Shown: one piece after another, positions 13,412 to 23,339 of the stretch
Numbering within the stretch: position 1 is the first letter of the stretch
Layout: each line of letters begins with the position of its first letter
Assembly: GCA_038030265.1 (NCBI GenBank)
Contig: CM075937.1
Location: 21,080,001 to 21,144,000 of the forward strand
DNA: 64,000 nt
Direction of reading: 5' to 3'
From: Corythucha ciliata
Lineage: Eukaryota; Arthropoda; Insecta; Hemiptera; Tingidae
Notes under the pieces: model-generated
Database searches by the model: none
Told to the model about the DNA's origin: nothing
What the model saw: only the letters and a program-made list of their open reading frames with translations
Translations under genes and position numbers: made by a program

Positions 13412-15601
13412 GGACCCCCCCCCCCTGGATATCAAGGACGGTTGCCTTAAAATTAAACCAATCCAGAGGGGGCAGCATGCCTACCAGGCGGGCAAGTCTA
13501 CTGAGACCGCCCTAAACGAACTGGTGGGTAAGGTTGAGAAATATCTGGAGGCGAAAGAAACTGCGCTGGGCTGCTTCCTGGACATAGGTGGTGCTTTTGA
13601 TAACACCACCTATGACTCTATGGAGGCTGCAGTAAGGAGCAGAGGTGTCGATCCATCTTCAGTGAAATGGATCAAGGGGATGCTGGAATGCCGCGTCGTG
13701 ACTTCGGAGCTGGGAGGGGAGACTGTTTCCGTGTTGCCCTCAAGGGGGTGTCCCCAGGGGGGTGTGCTCTCTCCTTTGCTCTGGTTGCTCGTGGTGGACG
13801 AGCTTCTCGCTATCCTAAAGGAGCAGGGTTATGAGGTAGTTGGTTACGCGGATGACCTTGCGATTCTAGTTAGGGGCAAATTTGATGATACCATATCCAG
13901 TAGGATGCAGGGTGCCCTTAACATAGTGCAGCGATGGTGCAGCAGGCATGGTCTCAGGGTTAACCCTGAGAAGACCACCCTTGTTGCGTTTACCAGGCGG
14001 AGGAAGCTGGCATTAAAGGTAGTTCGACTGAATGGAGAAGTGTTGAAAGTAGGAAAAGAAGTCAAGTACCTTGGAGTTACCCTGGATCAGGGGCTCAAAT
14101 GGACCTCGCATATCAAGAGGGTGCTGAATAAGGCCACGTTCGCATTGTGGGCTGGTCGGAAAATGTTTGGCAAAACACGGGGTCTAAAGCCAAAAATGGT
14201 GTTGTGGCTGTATACAGCCGATGTTAGGCCTATCGTCACCTATGGCTCACTCCTATGGTGGCAGAAGACGAAACAAGGGACAGTCCAGGCCTTGCTGAGT
14301 AAGTTGCAGCGCCAGGCCTGTCTTGGAGTAACGGGTGCTATGCATTCGTGCCCGACGGCAGCCATGGAGGTGTTACTGGACATGCCTCCCCTGCACTTTC
14401 ATGTGCAGGCGACCGCATATATGGCGGCGGTGAGACTGCTGCGGGCGGAGTACGTGAAGCGGGGTGTCCAGGTTGGGCACTTGCGTGTTCTGGAGGAAGT
14501 TGCATGTAGTGAGACGGCTGAAGTCGTTACGGATCTCATGCATGTGAGGATGGATTTTGAGAAACCCTTTAAGGTCGACATAGGCAACCGCGATCTTTGG
14601 GATAAGGGTTTGCCGAGGTTTAAGCCCGGCACGCAAGTATGGTATACTGATGGATCTGTGAAGGATGGGGGTGCTGGCATTGGGGTCTTTGGCCCCAGGC
14701 TTCAGCATTGGGAGTCCCTTGGGACGACCGCCACCATCTTTCAGGCGGAGATCTATGCTATAGAAGCCTGTGCGCGGAAGATTAGTGAGAGGGGTCTCCG
14801 GAAAGCGAAGATCTTTATCCTGTCTGACAGCCAGGCGGCTCTTAAAGCCCTAGGCTCAAGCGTCGTGAATTCGAAGCTAGTTTGGGGATGTCTTGAAGCC
14901 CTCAGGCCTGTGGCAACGGCAAACAGCCTTACTTTGATGTGGGTGCCGGGTCACAAGGGGTTTGAGGGGAATGAAATGGCTGATCAACTCGCGAAGAGAG
15001 GATCAGAGATGCCTTACGTGGGCCCGGAGCCAAGTCTCGGGGTCACGAAGTCCTTCACGAAGAGGCAGGTGCAGGCGTGGTTGGACGAGAGGCATCGTGA
15101 ACACTGGGTTAGACAACCAGGTCTCAGGCAGGCCAAGCTCTTTGTCACTCCAAAGGGACGATCGGAGAAGGGCCTGATCTCTCTGAGCCGAGGAGACCTT
15201 AGAATCTTGGTGGGACTGCTAACGGGACATTGTGCCCTTCGATATACACTCAGACTAATGGAGAAGTCTGACACGGACACTTGCAGATTTTGCGACCTGG
15301 CCGTGGAAACAGCAGAGCACGTACTGTGTGAGTGCCAGGCTCTGGGGCGGTTACGCTTTCAACATCTTGGAAATGATGTGCTTCAACCGGAGGACATCTC
15401 CAGGATGGCTACGGGAAATATCCTCAACTTCGTTAAGGAGTGGTGGTGGAGGACGCTTGAAAACTAGCGTCTTTCTTGGCAGGGCAACCTGAGGGGACAC
15501 CACAATAGATCTTATAGGTCGAGTTTGGTAGGAGATAGTTTCTTCTGGGCTTCCCTCCCCGTTTAATAAAAAAAAAAAAAAAAAAAAGGACCCCCCCCCC
15601 C
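13412..15601 (+). mobile_element. 5'-truncated LINE with poly(A) tail and target duplication
   Basis: The non-LTR insertion starts inside the reverse transcriptase at about 13,425 and ends in a poly(A) tract (15,570-15,587). GGA followed by 11 C residues occurs on both sides (13,412-13,425 and 15,588-15,601). This is a convincing 14-15 bp target-site duplication in a C-run. 5' truncation, the A-tail and a variable-length target duplication are the expected outcome of target-primed reverse transcription. The 3' UTR is about 100 bases and ends TTTAATAAA into the A-tract. The open frame is undamaged over its whole length, which suggests a fairly recent insertion. RT followed by RNase H places it in the I/R1 group in the broad sense. 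Confidence 0.85.
13425..15467 (+). CDS. LINE ORF2 fragment: reverse transcriptase + RNase H
   Basis: The frame is open from the truncation point at 13,425; no true start codon remains, and an internal GTG at 13,524 is only a frame position. Domains in order: RT fingers/palm with QHAYQAGKSTETA (about 13,473-13,511); motif A as CFLDIGGAFD; motif B as PSRGCPQGGVLSPLLW; motif C as GYADDLAIL; then an RT thumb. RNase H follows with YTDGSVKDGGAGIG, QAEIYAIEACA, SDSQAALKAL and a late H/D region (VPGHKGFEGNEMADQLA). These supply the D-E-D-D catalytic residues. The tail carries a Cys/His cluster (CRFC...EHVLCEC). It would copy the element RNA at a nicked target. The N-terminal endonuclease and any ORF1 are missing, so this copy cannot move by itself. 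About 680 codons remain open without a break. Confidence 0.9.
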   Translation: MDIKDGCLKIKPIQRGQHAYQAGKSTETALNELVGKVEKYLEAKETALGCFLDIGGAFDNTTYDSMEAAVRSRGVDPSSVKWIKGMLECRVVTSELGGETVSVLPSRGCPQGGVLSPLLWLLVVDELLAILKEQGYEVVGYADDLAILVRGKFDDTISSRMQGALNIVQRWCSRHGLRVNPEKTTLVAFTRRRKLALKVVRLNGEVLKVGKEVKYLGVTLDQGLKWTSHIKRVLNKATFALWAGRKMFGKTRGLKPKMVLWLYTADVRPIVTYGSLLWWQKTKQGTVQALLSKLQRQACLGVTGAMHSCPTAAMEVLLDMPPLHFHVQATAYMAAVRLLRAEYVKRGVQVGHLRVLEEVACSETAEVVTDLMHVRMDFEKPFKVDIGNRDLWDKGLPRFKPGTQVWYTDGSVKDGGAGIGVFGPRLQHWESLGTTATIFQAEIYAIEACARKISERGLRKAKIFILSDSQAALKALGSSVVNSKLVWGCLEALRPVATANSLTLMWVPGHKGFEGNEMADQLAKRGSEMPYVGPEPSLGVTKSFTKRQVQAWLDERHREHWVRQPGLRQAKLFVTPKGRSEKGLISLSRGDLRILVGLLTGHCALRYTLRLMEKSDTDTCRFCDLAVETAEHVLCECQALGRLRFQHLGNDVLQPEDISRMATGNILNFVKEWWWRTLEN

Positions 15602-16599
15602 ACTACCGTTCTAACCTAACCTAGTGACACCATATTTGGCACAAAAACCTGGTGTAATAACAGCCTTCGATTGACGTTTTCATTTTTCGAAAAAGTGGAA
15701 AGGGAAGGGTAGTCATGGTGGGAGGTGGAAGTTCCGAATTCCTTGTTAGCACAACTGCCGCAAAAATGATGCTAGCGGGTGGAAACTTGGCACAAAAATG
15801 GACCATTCAGAGCCCTAGCCTAAGTTCGTTAACCAGCCATTCCAGGTCGTGGGAAGCGGGTGAAAATAAGGGTAAACAAATTTAAAAATTCACCATCATT
15901 CACCGTATTTTAAACGAAACTATGAAGTAATAGTATCCTTCGATAAACGTTTTAATTTTTCGAAAAAGTGGTGGGGGAGGAGTAGTTCGGGGGAAGGAGG
16001 GAGAGCCGAAACGCGTAAAATTCCTCGTTAGCGTAGACATTATTGGGAAAATATGGGTTATTCAGCTGTAATGTAATTCAGCTAATTTGCCCAGAGTTAT
16101 CCCTCCCCCCGACATCCCTTTTACAGTCGGCCTCACATCCTTTTCAGCTCACGAGCCACCAGTTCTCGCCGGTTCGGTACTAAATACTTGATGATAACTT
16201 GTCTACTTTTTTTTGCGCATCGGCAGCAGGGCCATTTCGCGCAGCTAAATTTTGTCAACTTGTCTATTAAAGATCCTAATTTTTTTGAATTATTTAATTT
16301 TCGTGTTTTTCGCACTGTTTACAATCGAAATCGAATTGTTGAAAAGTATTTTAAATTGTGTTTGTCACGTTTCTAGCCGTGAAGTTGCCCCCGCACACAG
16401 TGAATTTCTGATCTTTCAATTCTACCTATGATTGAGCGCTATTCGACCACGATGGTCGGTTCAAATCAATCGGCCATTGCGCTATCCAAAAAGAAGCGAA
16501 GGCCTGTCAAGAGTCGACCGAAAAAGGCTGCAATTTTTTCTCGGTGTTTTCTATTTGTTGGAATGATCACTTAGGCTTTGTGAGAGGCATGTAGTCCAC
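15602..16599. repeat. Diverged ~275-bp tandem duplication and spacer
   Basis: A block starting near 15,654 (CCTTCGATTGACGTTTTCAT) recurs near 15,929 (CCTTCGATAAACGTTTTAAT). Each copy is followed by TTTCGAAAAAGTGG, a G-rich stretch, then a TTCC(T/C)(T/C)GTTAGC phrase. The unit is about 275 bp and strongly diverged. No coding sequence was recognised; 16,080-16,599 is featureless. Confidence 0.5.
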
Positions 16600-17330
16600 A
16601 CTGGCCCACGTGCTCGTTTGAACTGCCACTCACGTACGTCTGTGGCCCCTTTACGTCCGATTGTCAGGTGGGTCAAAGCTATACAGCCAGCGTTTACCTG
16701 TATAGCCATCGAGGTCTGCTGCAATAGAACTAGCCATCCTATGTGCCATTTCCAGGCCGTTGATCAACTTGAAGTTGTGGGAGGGCTGTATATCACGTCT
16801 ATCGGCTATACTGGAGGCAGCTGGTAACACAGATAATATGTTAAGGGTGAGTATCAGGGTACGCTGGTATTCCAGGATATGAGGAAGCAGACGAACTGCA
16901 GGACTGAGTAGATACGCTAGTCCCGAACCAGCGGTAGGGGGACTTGGGATTAAACGAAGCCCGCATGTGGCCGTTAACGAACGCAAGTGGCACGTAAAAG
17001 CTGCTGCAAGGCTGCTGGGACTGAAGGCAATCAAAAGAAGAGATGAAAATATTCACGACGATAACACAATTTAGTGGCTGTTGGAATTAGGAAGGAAACA
17101 AACCAAAGAATAGTCACAAGGCACTTTGCGGTGTACAAACACTCGGGGAGTTGGGGACTCAACGTGGAACTGTAGCGGTCTGCAGGAGGAGACTGCGAGA
17201 CATGTCATTGCGAATACGATCCGCTCCTTGATACAAGAATTCCGATATCTTCCTCAGGGGGTCCGAGGTCAGAGTGCTGGAGTTTCTAGGGTGTGAGAAT
17301 AAGGAGCCAGCTATCCCATCCGAGTCCGGG
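16600..17330 (+). pseudogene. Decayed LINE RNase H / C-terminal tail
   Basis: Pieces of a LINE RNase H domain can be read in broken frames on the plus strand: AIELAILCAISRPLINLKLW (about 16,721-16,780), LEAAGNTDNMLRVSGYAGIP leading to GYEEADEL (about 16,810-16,885, matching the usual VPGH.G..GNE.ADELA region), then a SPEPAVGGLGIKR segment. Near 17,186-17,260 an EETARHVI-like remnant matches the C-terminal Cys/His tail of such elements. Stops and frameshifts occur throughout. The elements at 13.4 kb and 59.8 kb share this domain layout, so all three may be related lineages of different age. Assignment rests on motif order only. Confidence 0.5.
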
Positions 17331-18583
17331 TCATCAGGGGCAACGGTTATACGGCCACCCACTTCTCTTTCCTACTCTCCTAGGGGTTTCCCATTCACTC
17401 GCCGCTTCGTTTCATCCTGCGTTCTGGCTGTGGCTAACGTCAGTCCAGAGGCGTAATAAGATGAGCGTTATATGCATGCGCTGGTCGGTGAGCTCCACCC
17501 TATGCACCGATCAATCAGGGCATGGTTCGAATGATATTTTACAAAAGAAAAAACCCTAATGAAGGAGGTTTTATAATTATATTTTAAAGTTATACACAGG
17601 ACACCGGACATTCGACTGTGATTCGCCGGAATTAAATTTATAACATTATTATTGTTTTTGCATAAAAGAAGAAGAATGAGAGAACAAAAAATACGACCTG
17701 CGAGGTGAATGAGACATGTGACCTTGACTGCAAGCAAGAGTCCCTCTTTCCAACACTAACCTTAGGTTGATGGCGCGCAGGGGTGTTCTATTATTGTATT
17801 CACGATTTTTCTGTTTTGGGCGCTAATTGTTATCCGATCGTGAATCTAAAAAATGTGTTGGAACCAGTGACTTATCCTACAACTGAGCTGTGGAAGATTT
17901 ATCCAAATTCATATAAAAATCGAGATTTTGCTGATGATTTTTTGGGTTACGAGGTGAAAAAGTCTAAAAAAGTTAAACGATGCGAATTGTAGATTAAGTA
18001 CCCGAGTGAAATCCATTTTTCAAAATGAAAATCGGACTATTTTTGGAGCCGTGAGGAGTGCCGCCGCATCCGCGAATGTTTCGCGCACGCACGCTTGGCA
18101 TCCCCTTTCGCCTTAAGACCCGAAAATTACTGGCTAGTTGAAATTCATCCCCGAAACTCGCATTTCCACCAAAATTAATTTCCAAAACAAGCATTTTCGC
18201 GGGAATTAAGACCAAAAAATTGCATTTCCGCGGATTTTCCGTCCAGGAACTTCCAGTTTTCTGGGTATTTGTCAGGCTATCGGCTCTATTAGAGCTAATC
18301 TGTTGGATTCACGTCGTTGAGAAAGGCTCCAAAAACCCGCAAGTTCGCTTGAACCAGGGCCATGAACTTGCAACATTGCTTACATTAAAGCCCGGTCGCT
18401 ACCAAGGAACATATTTTAAAAAACCAGCATGCAATTAAGCTTCAAACATTGCATCATGTGAACAGGGCTTAACACCAAATTTGGGCACGATTTTGCAAAA
18501 AAACACAAATATTAATTTCTTAAGCCCGTTTTCACCAATTTCTTTAAACACGATCTACTACTAATCACGATTACAGTGTAAAC
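17331..18583. other. Gene-free stretch with repeat texture
   Basis: No gene is seen. About 17,990-18,250 contains weak ~30-bp repeats (CGAAACTCGCATTTCCACC, AATTAAGACC words) similar to the family-D blocks at 39 kb and 61.8 kb. Confidence 0.4.
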
Positions 18584-18861
18584 GAAGGTGACTAAACTCT
18601 TCTACAGGTGCCCCAGATTTCCCCTTGACCATCAGGCGGGAGCGGTGGGGACTGACGTCACCAGCAGTCCATTACTCCCGATTGCTCACCCTAGAGCAGC
18701 AGAGCAAGTTAATTTTGAAATTGAAGTTGATAAATTCTCAGAAATCATGACCCAATAACAATCAATAATACTACTGGGTCCAGCGCGGTTGGCGGTTGGG
18801 TCTGCTCGTGATGTATAGATGAAGGACAGTAATGGTCGAAGGTCTGCGGCACCCATAGGTG
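18584..18861 (+). mobile_element. Truncated copy of the hAT-type MITE
   Basis: This is clearly homologous to the complete 292-bp MITE at 57,009-57,300. It begins AAGGTGACTAAAC and shares GACTGACGTCACCAGCAGTC, TTGCTCACCCTAGAGCA, ACTGGGTCCAGCGC and TCTGCGGCACC. The right terminal inverted repeat is missing: after the CTGCGGCACCCATAGG phrase the sequence departs from the family. It is non-coding and depends on a transposase elsewhere. Confidence 0.75.
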
Positions 18862-19045
18862 GTATCGACGGGCGGCCATCTTACCACTTTTTGATTTATC
18901 AGATAAGCACTGAGTGCTCTGTTTATGTTAATAGTTTTTAGTGCATTTCATTTTTTCAAAGTTCCTAGCTAATTTCGGGTCGTTATAGGCTTGCTAACTG
19001 GATACCTACATCCATGGGTAACCTAAAAATCCTCATTTTTTTCGT
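18862..19045. other. Left flank of the gypsy element
   Basis: Short spacer; no gene is seen. Its last bases are the left copy of the gypsy target duplication. Confidence 0.5.
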
Positions 19046-19050
19046 GTTTA
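19046..19050. repeat. Gypsy target-site duplication, left
   Basis: GTTTA, identical to 23,454-23,458 on the far side. Five bases fits Ty3/gypsy integrases, which make 4-6 bp duplications. Confidence 0.85.
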
Positions 19051-19165
19051 TGTTTCAAAATGAGTTCTGTCTTAACAACGTTTCATTAAACGACACAAAT
19101 AAAACTCATTTATTTTAAACAATAATTGAATCATGTGGATCTAGCATCAGCTAGATCCCTATACA
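19051..19165 (-). repeat. 3' LTR (115 bp)
   Basis: Matches 23,339-23,453 except at 19,058 (A here, T there). It carries a minus-strand AATAAA (19,109-19,114) and a 9-bp-stem hairpin (19,137-19,158, loop ATCA) just inside the end that is 5' in the element's own sense. At 115 bp it is among the short LTRs known for gypsy elements. Confidence 0.95.
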
Positions 19166-19178
19166 TTTCCCCTCCTTC
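19166..19178 (-). other. Polypurine tract
   Basis: On the minus strand GAAGGAGGGGAAA lies directly against the first base of the 3' LTR, the expected position for the plus-strand primer of an LTR retrotransposon. A 10-base C-run (minus sense) lies between it and the integrase stop codon. Confidence 0.85.
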
Positions 19179-19203
19179 AATAGTGGCGAAGAAGGGGGGG
19201 GGG

Positions 19204-21207
19204 TTAATTAAGACTTCGGAATCTTCGACCACTTCTTGTATGTCCGGTGGTGTCCTCTGGTTCGTTATTGACGAACGGCTCGTTGACTTCCACCGGCTCC
19301 ATTTCTGCTTCTGCTTCCACTTCTTCCCACCATGGCAAACGAATAGGAGGAAGAGGATCATCAGGTGTCCCAGCTGACATCCCTAAATTTAGCGGTCGTT
19401 GTGATGGTTCGAAATTCGTCGTGTTTGACTTCGTGTTGCCGCGGAAAATAAGACAAGGGTCACAATCGTCATCAAATTTTTGGGATCGATGAGGAACTTC
19501 GATGGATTTTTGTTTCTTGATGTCATCACATCTTTTCGGTCGCAAATAATTCGTTGGTATCAAGTTGACACGGTTCCTGGTCACTATTCCGGTTTCGGTT
19601 CCGACCTGATAACGCCGCGGTGCTTCCGTACTTTTTGTCCGTACTGTACCAAATCTTTTCATATCCGTTATGAAAACGTGTTCCCCTTCTTTTAAATCTC
19701 TTAAGGGGCGAGCAGTGTGCCTCTTATCAAACCTCCGTTTCTGAACCTGCTTGGCTTTTTCATCAATATCTCTGAATTTATTTAAATCTGGCCACCTAGG
19801 CTTGAGAGACGACGGATCTATCGGTAGAACCCCACGAAGTTTTCGCCCCATTAAAAGTTCAGAAGGCGAATATGAACCTATCTGCGGTGTGGATCGGTAG
19901 GTCAGAAGTGCAAGTTGTAAATCCTGTGATTTTTCAATTAAATTTTTCGCTATCCGGACCATGGACTCAGCAAATCCATTTCCTTGATAGTGTTTTGGAC
20001 TTCCGGGAATGATTTTAAACCCAAGTTCTCTACTGAATTGTCTCATTTGAAAAGAATTTAAATTCGATCCTGCATCGCAACGAATTGATTCAGGGACGCC
20101 AAAATGTGCAAAAAGTTTTTTTAAGTACTCAATTATTTCAGAAGACTGTAAACTGCGAGGAAAAGGGCAAACATCTATGTACCTGGAGAAAAAATCACCT
20201 ACGACCAAATGCCACTCCCCTTTTGCTTTGAAGAAGTCCATGGCAATGCGTTCCCAAGGCCTACTAGGTTGAGCTGACGGTATCAACGGCTCTGGACGTT
20301 GATTACGATGAGATACACAGTTTTGGCATGTTGCAACTTTCTCACGAATATACTGCGAAATTGATGGCCACCAAACGCATTGTTTGGCACGTTCTATGCA
20401 TTTATTTTCACCCCCATGAGCGGCGTGTAATCTGTCAAACATCACGGCACGTAGCTTGTATGGGATCACTAAGCGATTTTTATACTGGATTATGTCGTCC
20501 TTTACCCATAGGTCATTTTTAAACTTCCAAAATTGAGCTACCCTTGTGTCACGGACCGTTGGCCACCCTTGCGTAATAAATTTCCTCAGAATATCAAACA
20601 AGGGGTCCGCAAATTGAGCCTCCAATACCTCTTTGAACCGAACGTCGCTAACGTTGGCTGAAAAGACTTGATCAACAAACAGTTCTGTCATCTGGTCTTC
20701 AAGAATGTCGGTATTTTTAAAGGAAGAAGAAGAAGCTGGAGATCTTGATAGAGTGTCAGGAGTATAAAATTCCTTCCCCGAAACGTGTTCAACTCGAAAA
20801 TCGAATTTTAACAAACGCATTCTAAACCGTTGAATTCGAGCACTTAAATCAATAAGGGGTTTCTTTCCGAGCAGGGTGACTAAAGGTTTGTTATCTGTTC
20901 GTAAAATAAATGTAGTGCCTATTAAAAGGTCTTCGAACTTTTCGCACGCCCAAGTCAAAGCCAAGGCTTCTCTTTCCAAGTTGGAATAGCGTTTCTCTGT
21001 CTCAGTTAAGCCCCGGGACGCGAACTGTACTGGCTGCCAGCCGCCTGGGCGAGTTTCTTGCTCCAAGACAGCCCCCAATCCCTGCAAACTTGAATCGGCG
21101 GAAACTCTTATAGGTCTAGTGGGATTGTAAAAAACTAAAACTGGCTCGCTGGACAACATGCTAATTATCCTGGCGAAAGCTTCTTGTTGACTTTTATCCA
21201 GACCCAA
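19204..21207 (-). CDS. Gypsy pol, second part: RNase H and integrase
   Basis: 667 residues with no ATG at its head; it continues the pol begun in the upstream frame. RNase H starts with VSADSSLQGLGAVLEQ and continues to EREALALTWACEKFEDLL and RTDNKPLVTLL. The integrase has an N-terminal HHCC zinc region (RLHAAHGGENK ... ATCQNCVSH). A DDE core follows: D in AMDFFKAKGEW, D in IRCDAGSNL, E in YQGNGFAESMV. The C-terminal region ends TRSGRRFRSLN. All catalytic residues look present, so the enzyme part is undamaged. It overlaps the upstream frame by 43 bases in the -1 register. The break is best explained by one lost base (see findings) because no classical slippery heptamer is visible. Confidence 0.92.
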   Translation of the reverse strand: MGLDKSQQEAFARIISMLSSEPVLVFYNPTRPIRVSADSSLQGLGAVLEQETRPGGWQPVQFASRGLTETEKRYSNLEREALALTWACEKFEDLLIGTTFILRTDNKPLVTLLGKKPLIDLSARIQRFRMRLLKFDFRVEHVSGKEFYTPDTLSRSPASSSSFKNTDILEDQMTELFVDQVFSANVSDVRFKEVLEAQFADPLFDILRKFITQGWPTVRDTRVAQFWKFKNDLWVKDDIIQYKNRLVIPYKLRAVMFDRLHAAHGGENKCIERAKQCVWWPSISQYIREKVATCQNCVSHRNQRPEPLIPSAQPSRPWERIAMDFFKAKGEWHLVVGDFFSRYIDVCPFPRSLQSSEIIEYLKKLFAHFGVPESIRCDAGSNLNSFQMRQFSRELGFKIIPGSPKHYQGNGFAESMVRIAKNLIEKSQDLQLALLTYRSTPQIGSYSPSELLMGRKLRGVLPIDPSSLKPRWPDLNKFRDIDEKAKQVQKRRFDKRHTARPLRDLKEGEHVFITDMKRFGTVRTKSTEAPRRYQVGTETGIVTRNRVNLIPTNYLRPKRCDDIKKQKSIEVPHRSQKFDDDCDPCLIFRGNTKSNTTNFEPSQRPLNLGMSAGTPDDPLPPIRLPWWEEVEAEAEMEPVEVNEPFVNNEPEDTTGHTRSGRRFRSLN

Positions 21208-23339
21208 TCGTTTTCATGCTTCAGTAAATTCCTTAAAGGCTCCGTCGCCTCAGCCAATTTGGAGTAAAATTTAACGTGATAGTTTACCATACCTAAGAAC
21301 CTTCGTAATTGGGGAACGTCTGTTGGAGGAGGTAATTGTTTGATTGCTTCCAATTTTCTTCTATCGGGTTGGATCCCTCTATCTGAAATGATGTGACCTA
21401 GGAATGTAACCTCTTGGACCCCAAACACGCATTTATCTTCATTCAACGTGACTCCCTCTGCTACCAACCTATTGAGCACTTGATGTAACCGATCATTGTG
21501 TTCTTCGAGAGTGTGGCCATAAATGAGGGAATCATCCAACAGGGTAACTACTCCAGGGATACCTGAGAGAATCTTGGTCATCGTGCGATGATACACCTCT
21601 GGTGCACTGCAGATACCCATCGGAAGACGGTTAAAAACAAATCGCCCGTAAGGCGTGAGAAAAGATGTCAATTTTTGTGATTTTGGATCTAGAAGAATTT
21701 GGAAATAGCCGCTTCTACAATCTATTTTCGAAAAATACTGAGCTCCCGAAAGTTGATTCAGAATTTCGTTCACCCCAGGCAAAGCTACTCTTTCCCTTTT
21801 AATGGCCTTATTGAGTTCCGAATAGTCCACGCAAATTCGGACTTCTTTATTGCCCTGCTTCGGTACGACTACCATCCCTGCAACCCAGTCCGTTGGTTCT
21901 TCTATTCGAGAGATAATCCCATGATCCTCCATTCTTTGCAACTCTTGTTCGGTCTTGTCCCTAAGCTGTACAGGGATTCTACGAGGCGTGTTGATAGCCA
22001 CCGGTCTGACCCCTTCTTTTAGACTTATTGTATAACTGTAACGCATAACTCCTATACCATGAAAAATGGATGGGTATAACTGTTTTAAATTATACTTCCG
22101 GTCAGAAACAGCTGCTTCGTCAACCCTCTTAACTATTTGTAGCTTTTCAATTGCTGGACGGCCCAATAAGGGTTTTTGGACTTCACTCTTCAGAACGTAA
22201 ATGTCTTCAAAACTGCACCTATGCTTGTAACTAATTGGGGCTTTAAAAATTCCGATGATGTCTAATTTATTCTTCCCGGGACCATACAACAAGCTCTTCT
22301 GTTTCAAAAGGCGAAATTTAGATTTGAATTTTCTATTGTACAAGTTTTCCGAAATAATTGTGACATCTGCTCCCGTGTCGATGCGAAAGGTGACTCTAGA
22401 AGGTCCCACCCGTAAATGAATTTCCCATTGAGCCTCACTTGAGACAGGATGTTTTGAATCAACTGCCGATAAGAAAAAGTCTCTCTCTTTGGGTGTTTGT
22501 AACGACGGAGATTGATACACACAGTCAGCTCGTTTTGACTTACAAAACCTCGAATAATGCCCCAACTTATCACACTTAAAGCATCGGCTATTCACTGCAG
22601 GGCATTCCTTTCCCAGATGATTCTCATACCCGCACTTAAAGCACTTTCTTCTTTGCTGACTTTTATCAGTGGACCAATTTGAGTTGTTGACACGGTTTAC
22701 CTCTGTATCTTCAAAATGCTTTCTGACACTAGTCTGTTGGCTGTGAATGAGCTCCGTCTGTTTCACTCGTTCCTCGATGCTTTGCAGTGTCAATTTAGTT
22801 TGCGTGCTGTCAGCTTGAAGCTGCTCTGACAACCGAACGTTAGACATGCCTTGCAGTATTTTATGCATGATTAAATCCTCCTGCAAAATTCCGAAATTAC
22901 ACTTCCTCGCAATTGAATGCAAGTCGTTAATAAAATGTTCTGCCGGCTCCTCTGTCCGTTGAGTGCGGTCAAAAAACTTACTCCTTTCGAAAACTAAATT
23001 AGTTTTGCCTTCGAAATGCTGCTCGAAAGCTTGTAAAACCACATTGTAATTCCTTCGTTCTGCTTCTGTCAATCTCAGGCGAGCGAAAATATCCTCCGAC
23101 TCATCACCTAAAGCCAAGACCAAGTGATTCACCTGATACTCGTCAGACATTACGCCTAGAAACGTGGCTTGGTGGTAACGTTCCCACCGTGTGCGCCACC
23201 TCGCCCAATTCGGGGAATCAAAATTGATATGTGGAGGTGGAGCAGCGGCGTTAGGCCTGAAAACTTGCTGTCCAACAGCAGTTTGATCAACGATGTTCAG
23301 ACCTGCCACATTGCGCGCGGATTCATCGCTTGGCACCAT
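21165..23339 (-). CDS. Gypsy gag-protease-reverse transcriptase (first part of pol)
   Basis: 724 residues. Residues 1-230 are gag-like. Two CCHC zinc knuckles follow at 233-246 (CFKCGYENHLGKEC) and 253-266 (CFKCDKLGHYSRFC). The protease motif is RIDTGADVTII (Asp321). Reverse transcriptase spans about 485-700: motif A SKIDCRSGYFQ (Asp540), motif B FVFNRLPMGICSAPE, and motif C LLDD (600-603), where the usual aromatic residue is Leu. The chosen ATG uses the last base of the 5' LTR, and an in-frame TGA lies two codons upstream, so no longer start exists. The frame runs out of register just after NDWVW in the RT/RNase H connection, then ends after nine wrong codons. Gag and pol share one frame with no gag-pol shift. 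Confidence 0.93.
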   Translation of the reverse strand: MVPSDESARNVAGLNIVDQTAVGQQVFRPNAAAPPPHINFDSPNWARWRTRWERYHQATFLGVMSDEYQVNHLVLALGDESEDIFARLRLTEAERRNYNVVLQAFEQHFEGKTNLVFERSKFFDRTQRTEEPAEHFINDLHSIARKCNFGILQEDLIMHKILQGMSNVRLSEQLQADSTQTKLTLQSIEERVKQTELIHSQQTSVRKHFEDTEVNRVNNSNWSTDKSQQRRKCFKCGYENHLGKECPAVNSRCFKCDKLGHYSRFCKSKRADCVYQSPSLQTPKERDFFLSAVDSKHPVSSEAQWEIHLRVGPSRVTFRIDTGADVTIISENLYNRKFKSKFRLLKQKSLLYGPGKNKLDIIGIFKAPISYKHRCSFEDIYVLKSEVQKPLLGRPAIEKLQIVKRVDEAAVSDRKYNLKQLYPSIFHGIGVMRYSYTISLKEGVRPVAINTPRRIPVQLRDKTEQELQRMEDHGIISRIEEPTDWVAGMVVVPKQGNKEVRICVDYSELNKAIKRERVALPGVNEILNQLSGAQYFSKIDCRSGYFQILLDPKSQKLTSFLTPYGRFVFNRLPMGICSAPEVYHRTMTKILSGIPGVVTLLDDSLIYGHTLEEHNDRLHQVLNRLVAEGVTLNEDKCVFGVQEVTFLGHIISDRGIQPDRRKLEAIKQLPPPTDVPQLRRFLGMVNYHVKFYSKLAEATEPLRNLLKHENDWVWIKVNKKLSPG
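23322..23338 (-). other. Primer-binding site
   Basis: On the minus strand TGGTGCCAAGCG begins immediately after the 5' LTR, as expected for the TGG start complementary to a tRNA CCA end. The extent and the tRNA species are not determined. The site lies inside the gag frame because the start codon straddles the LTR/PBS junction. Confidence 0.7.
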
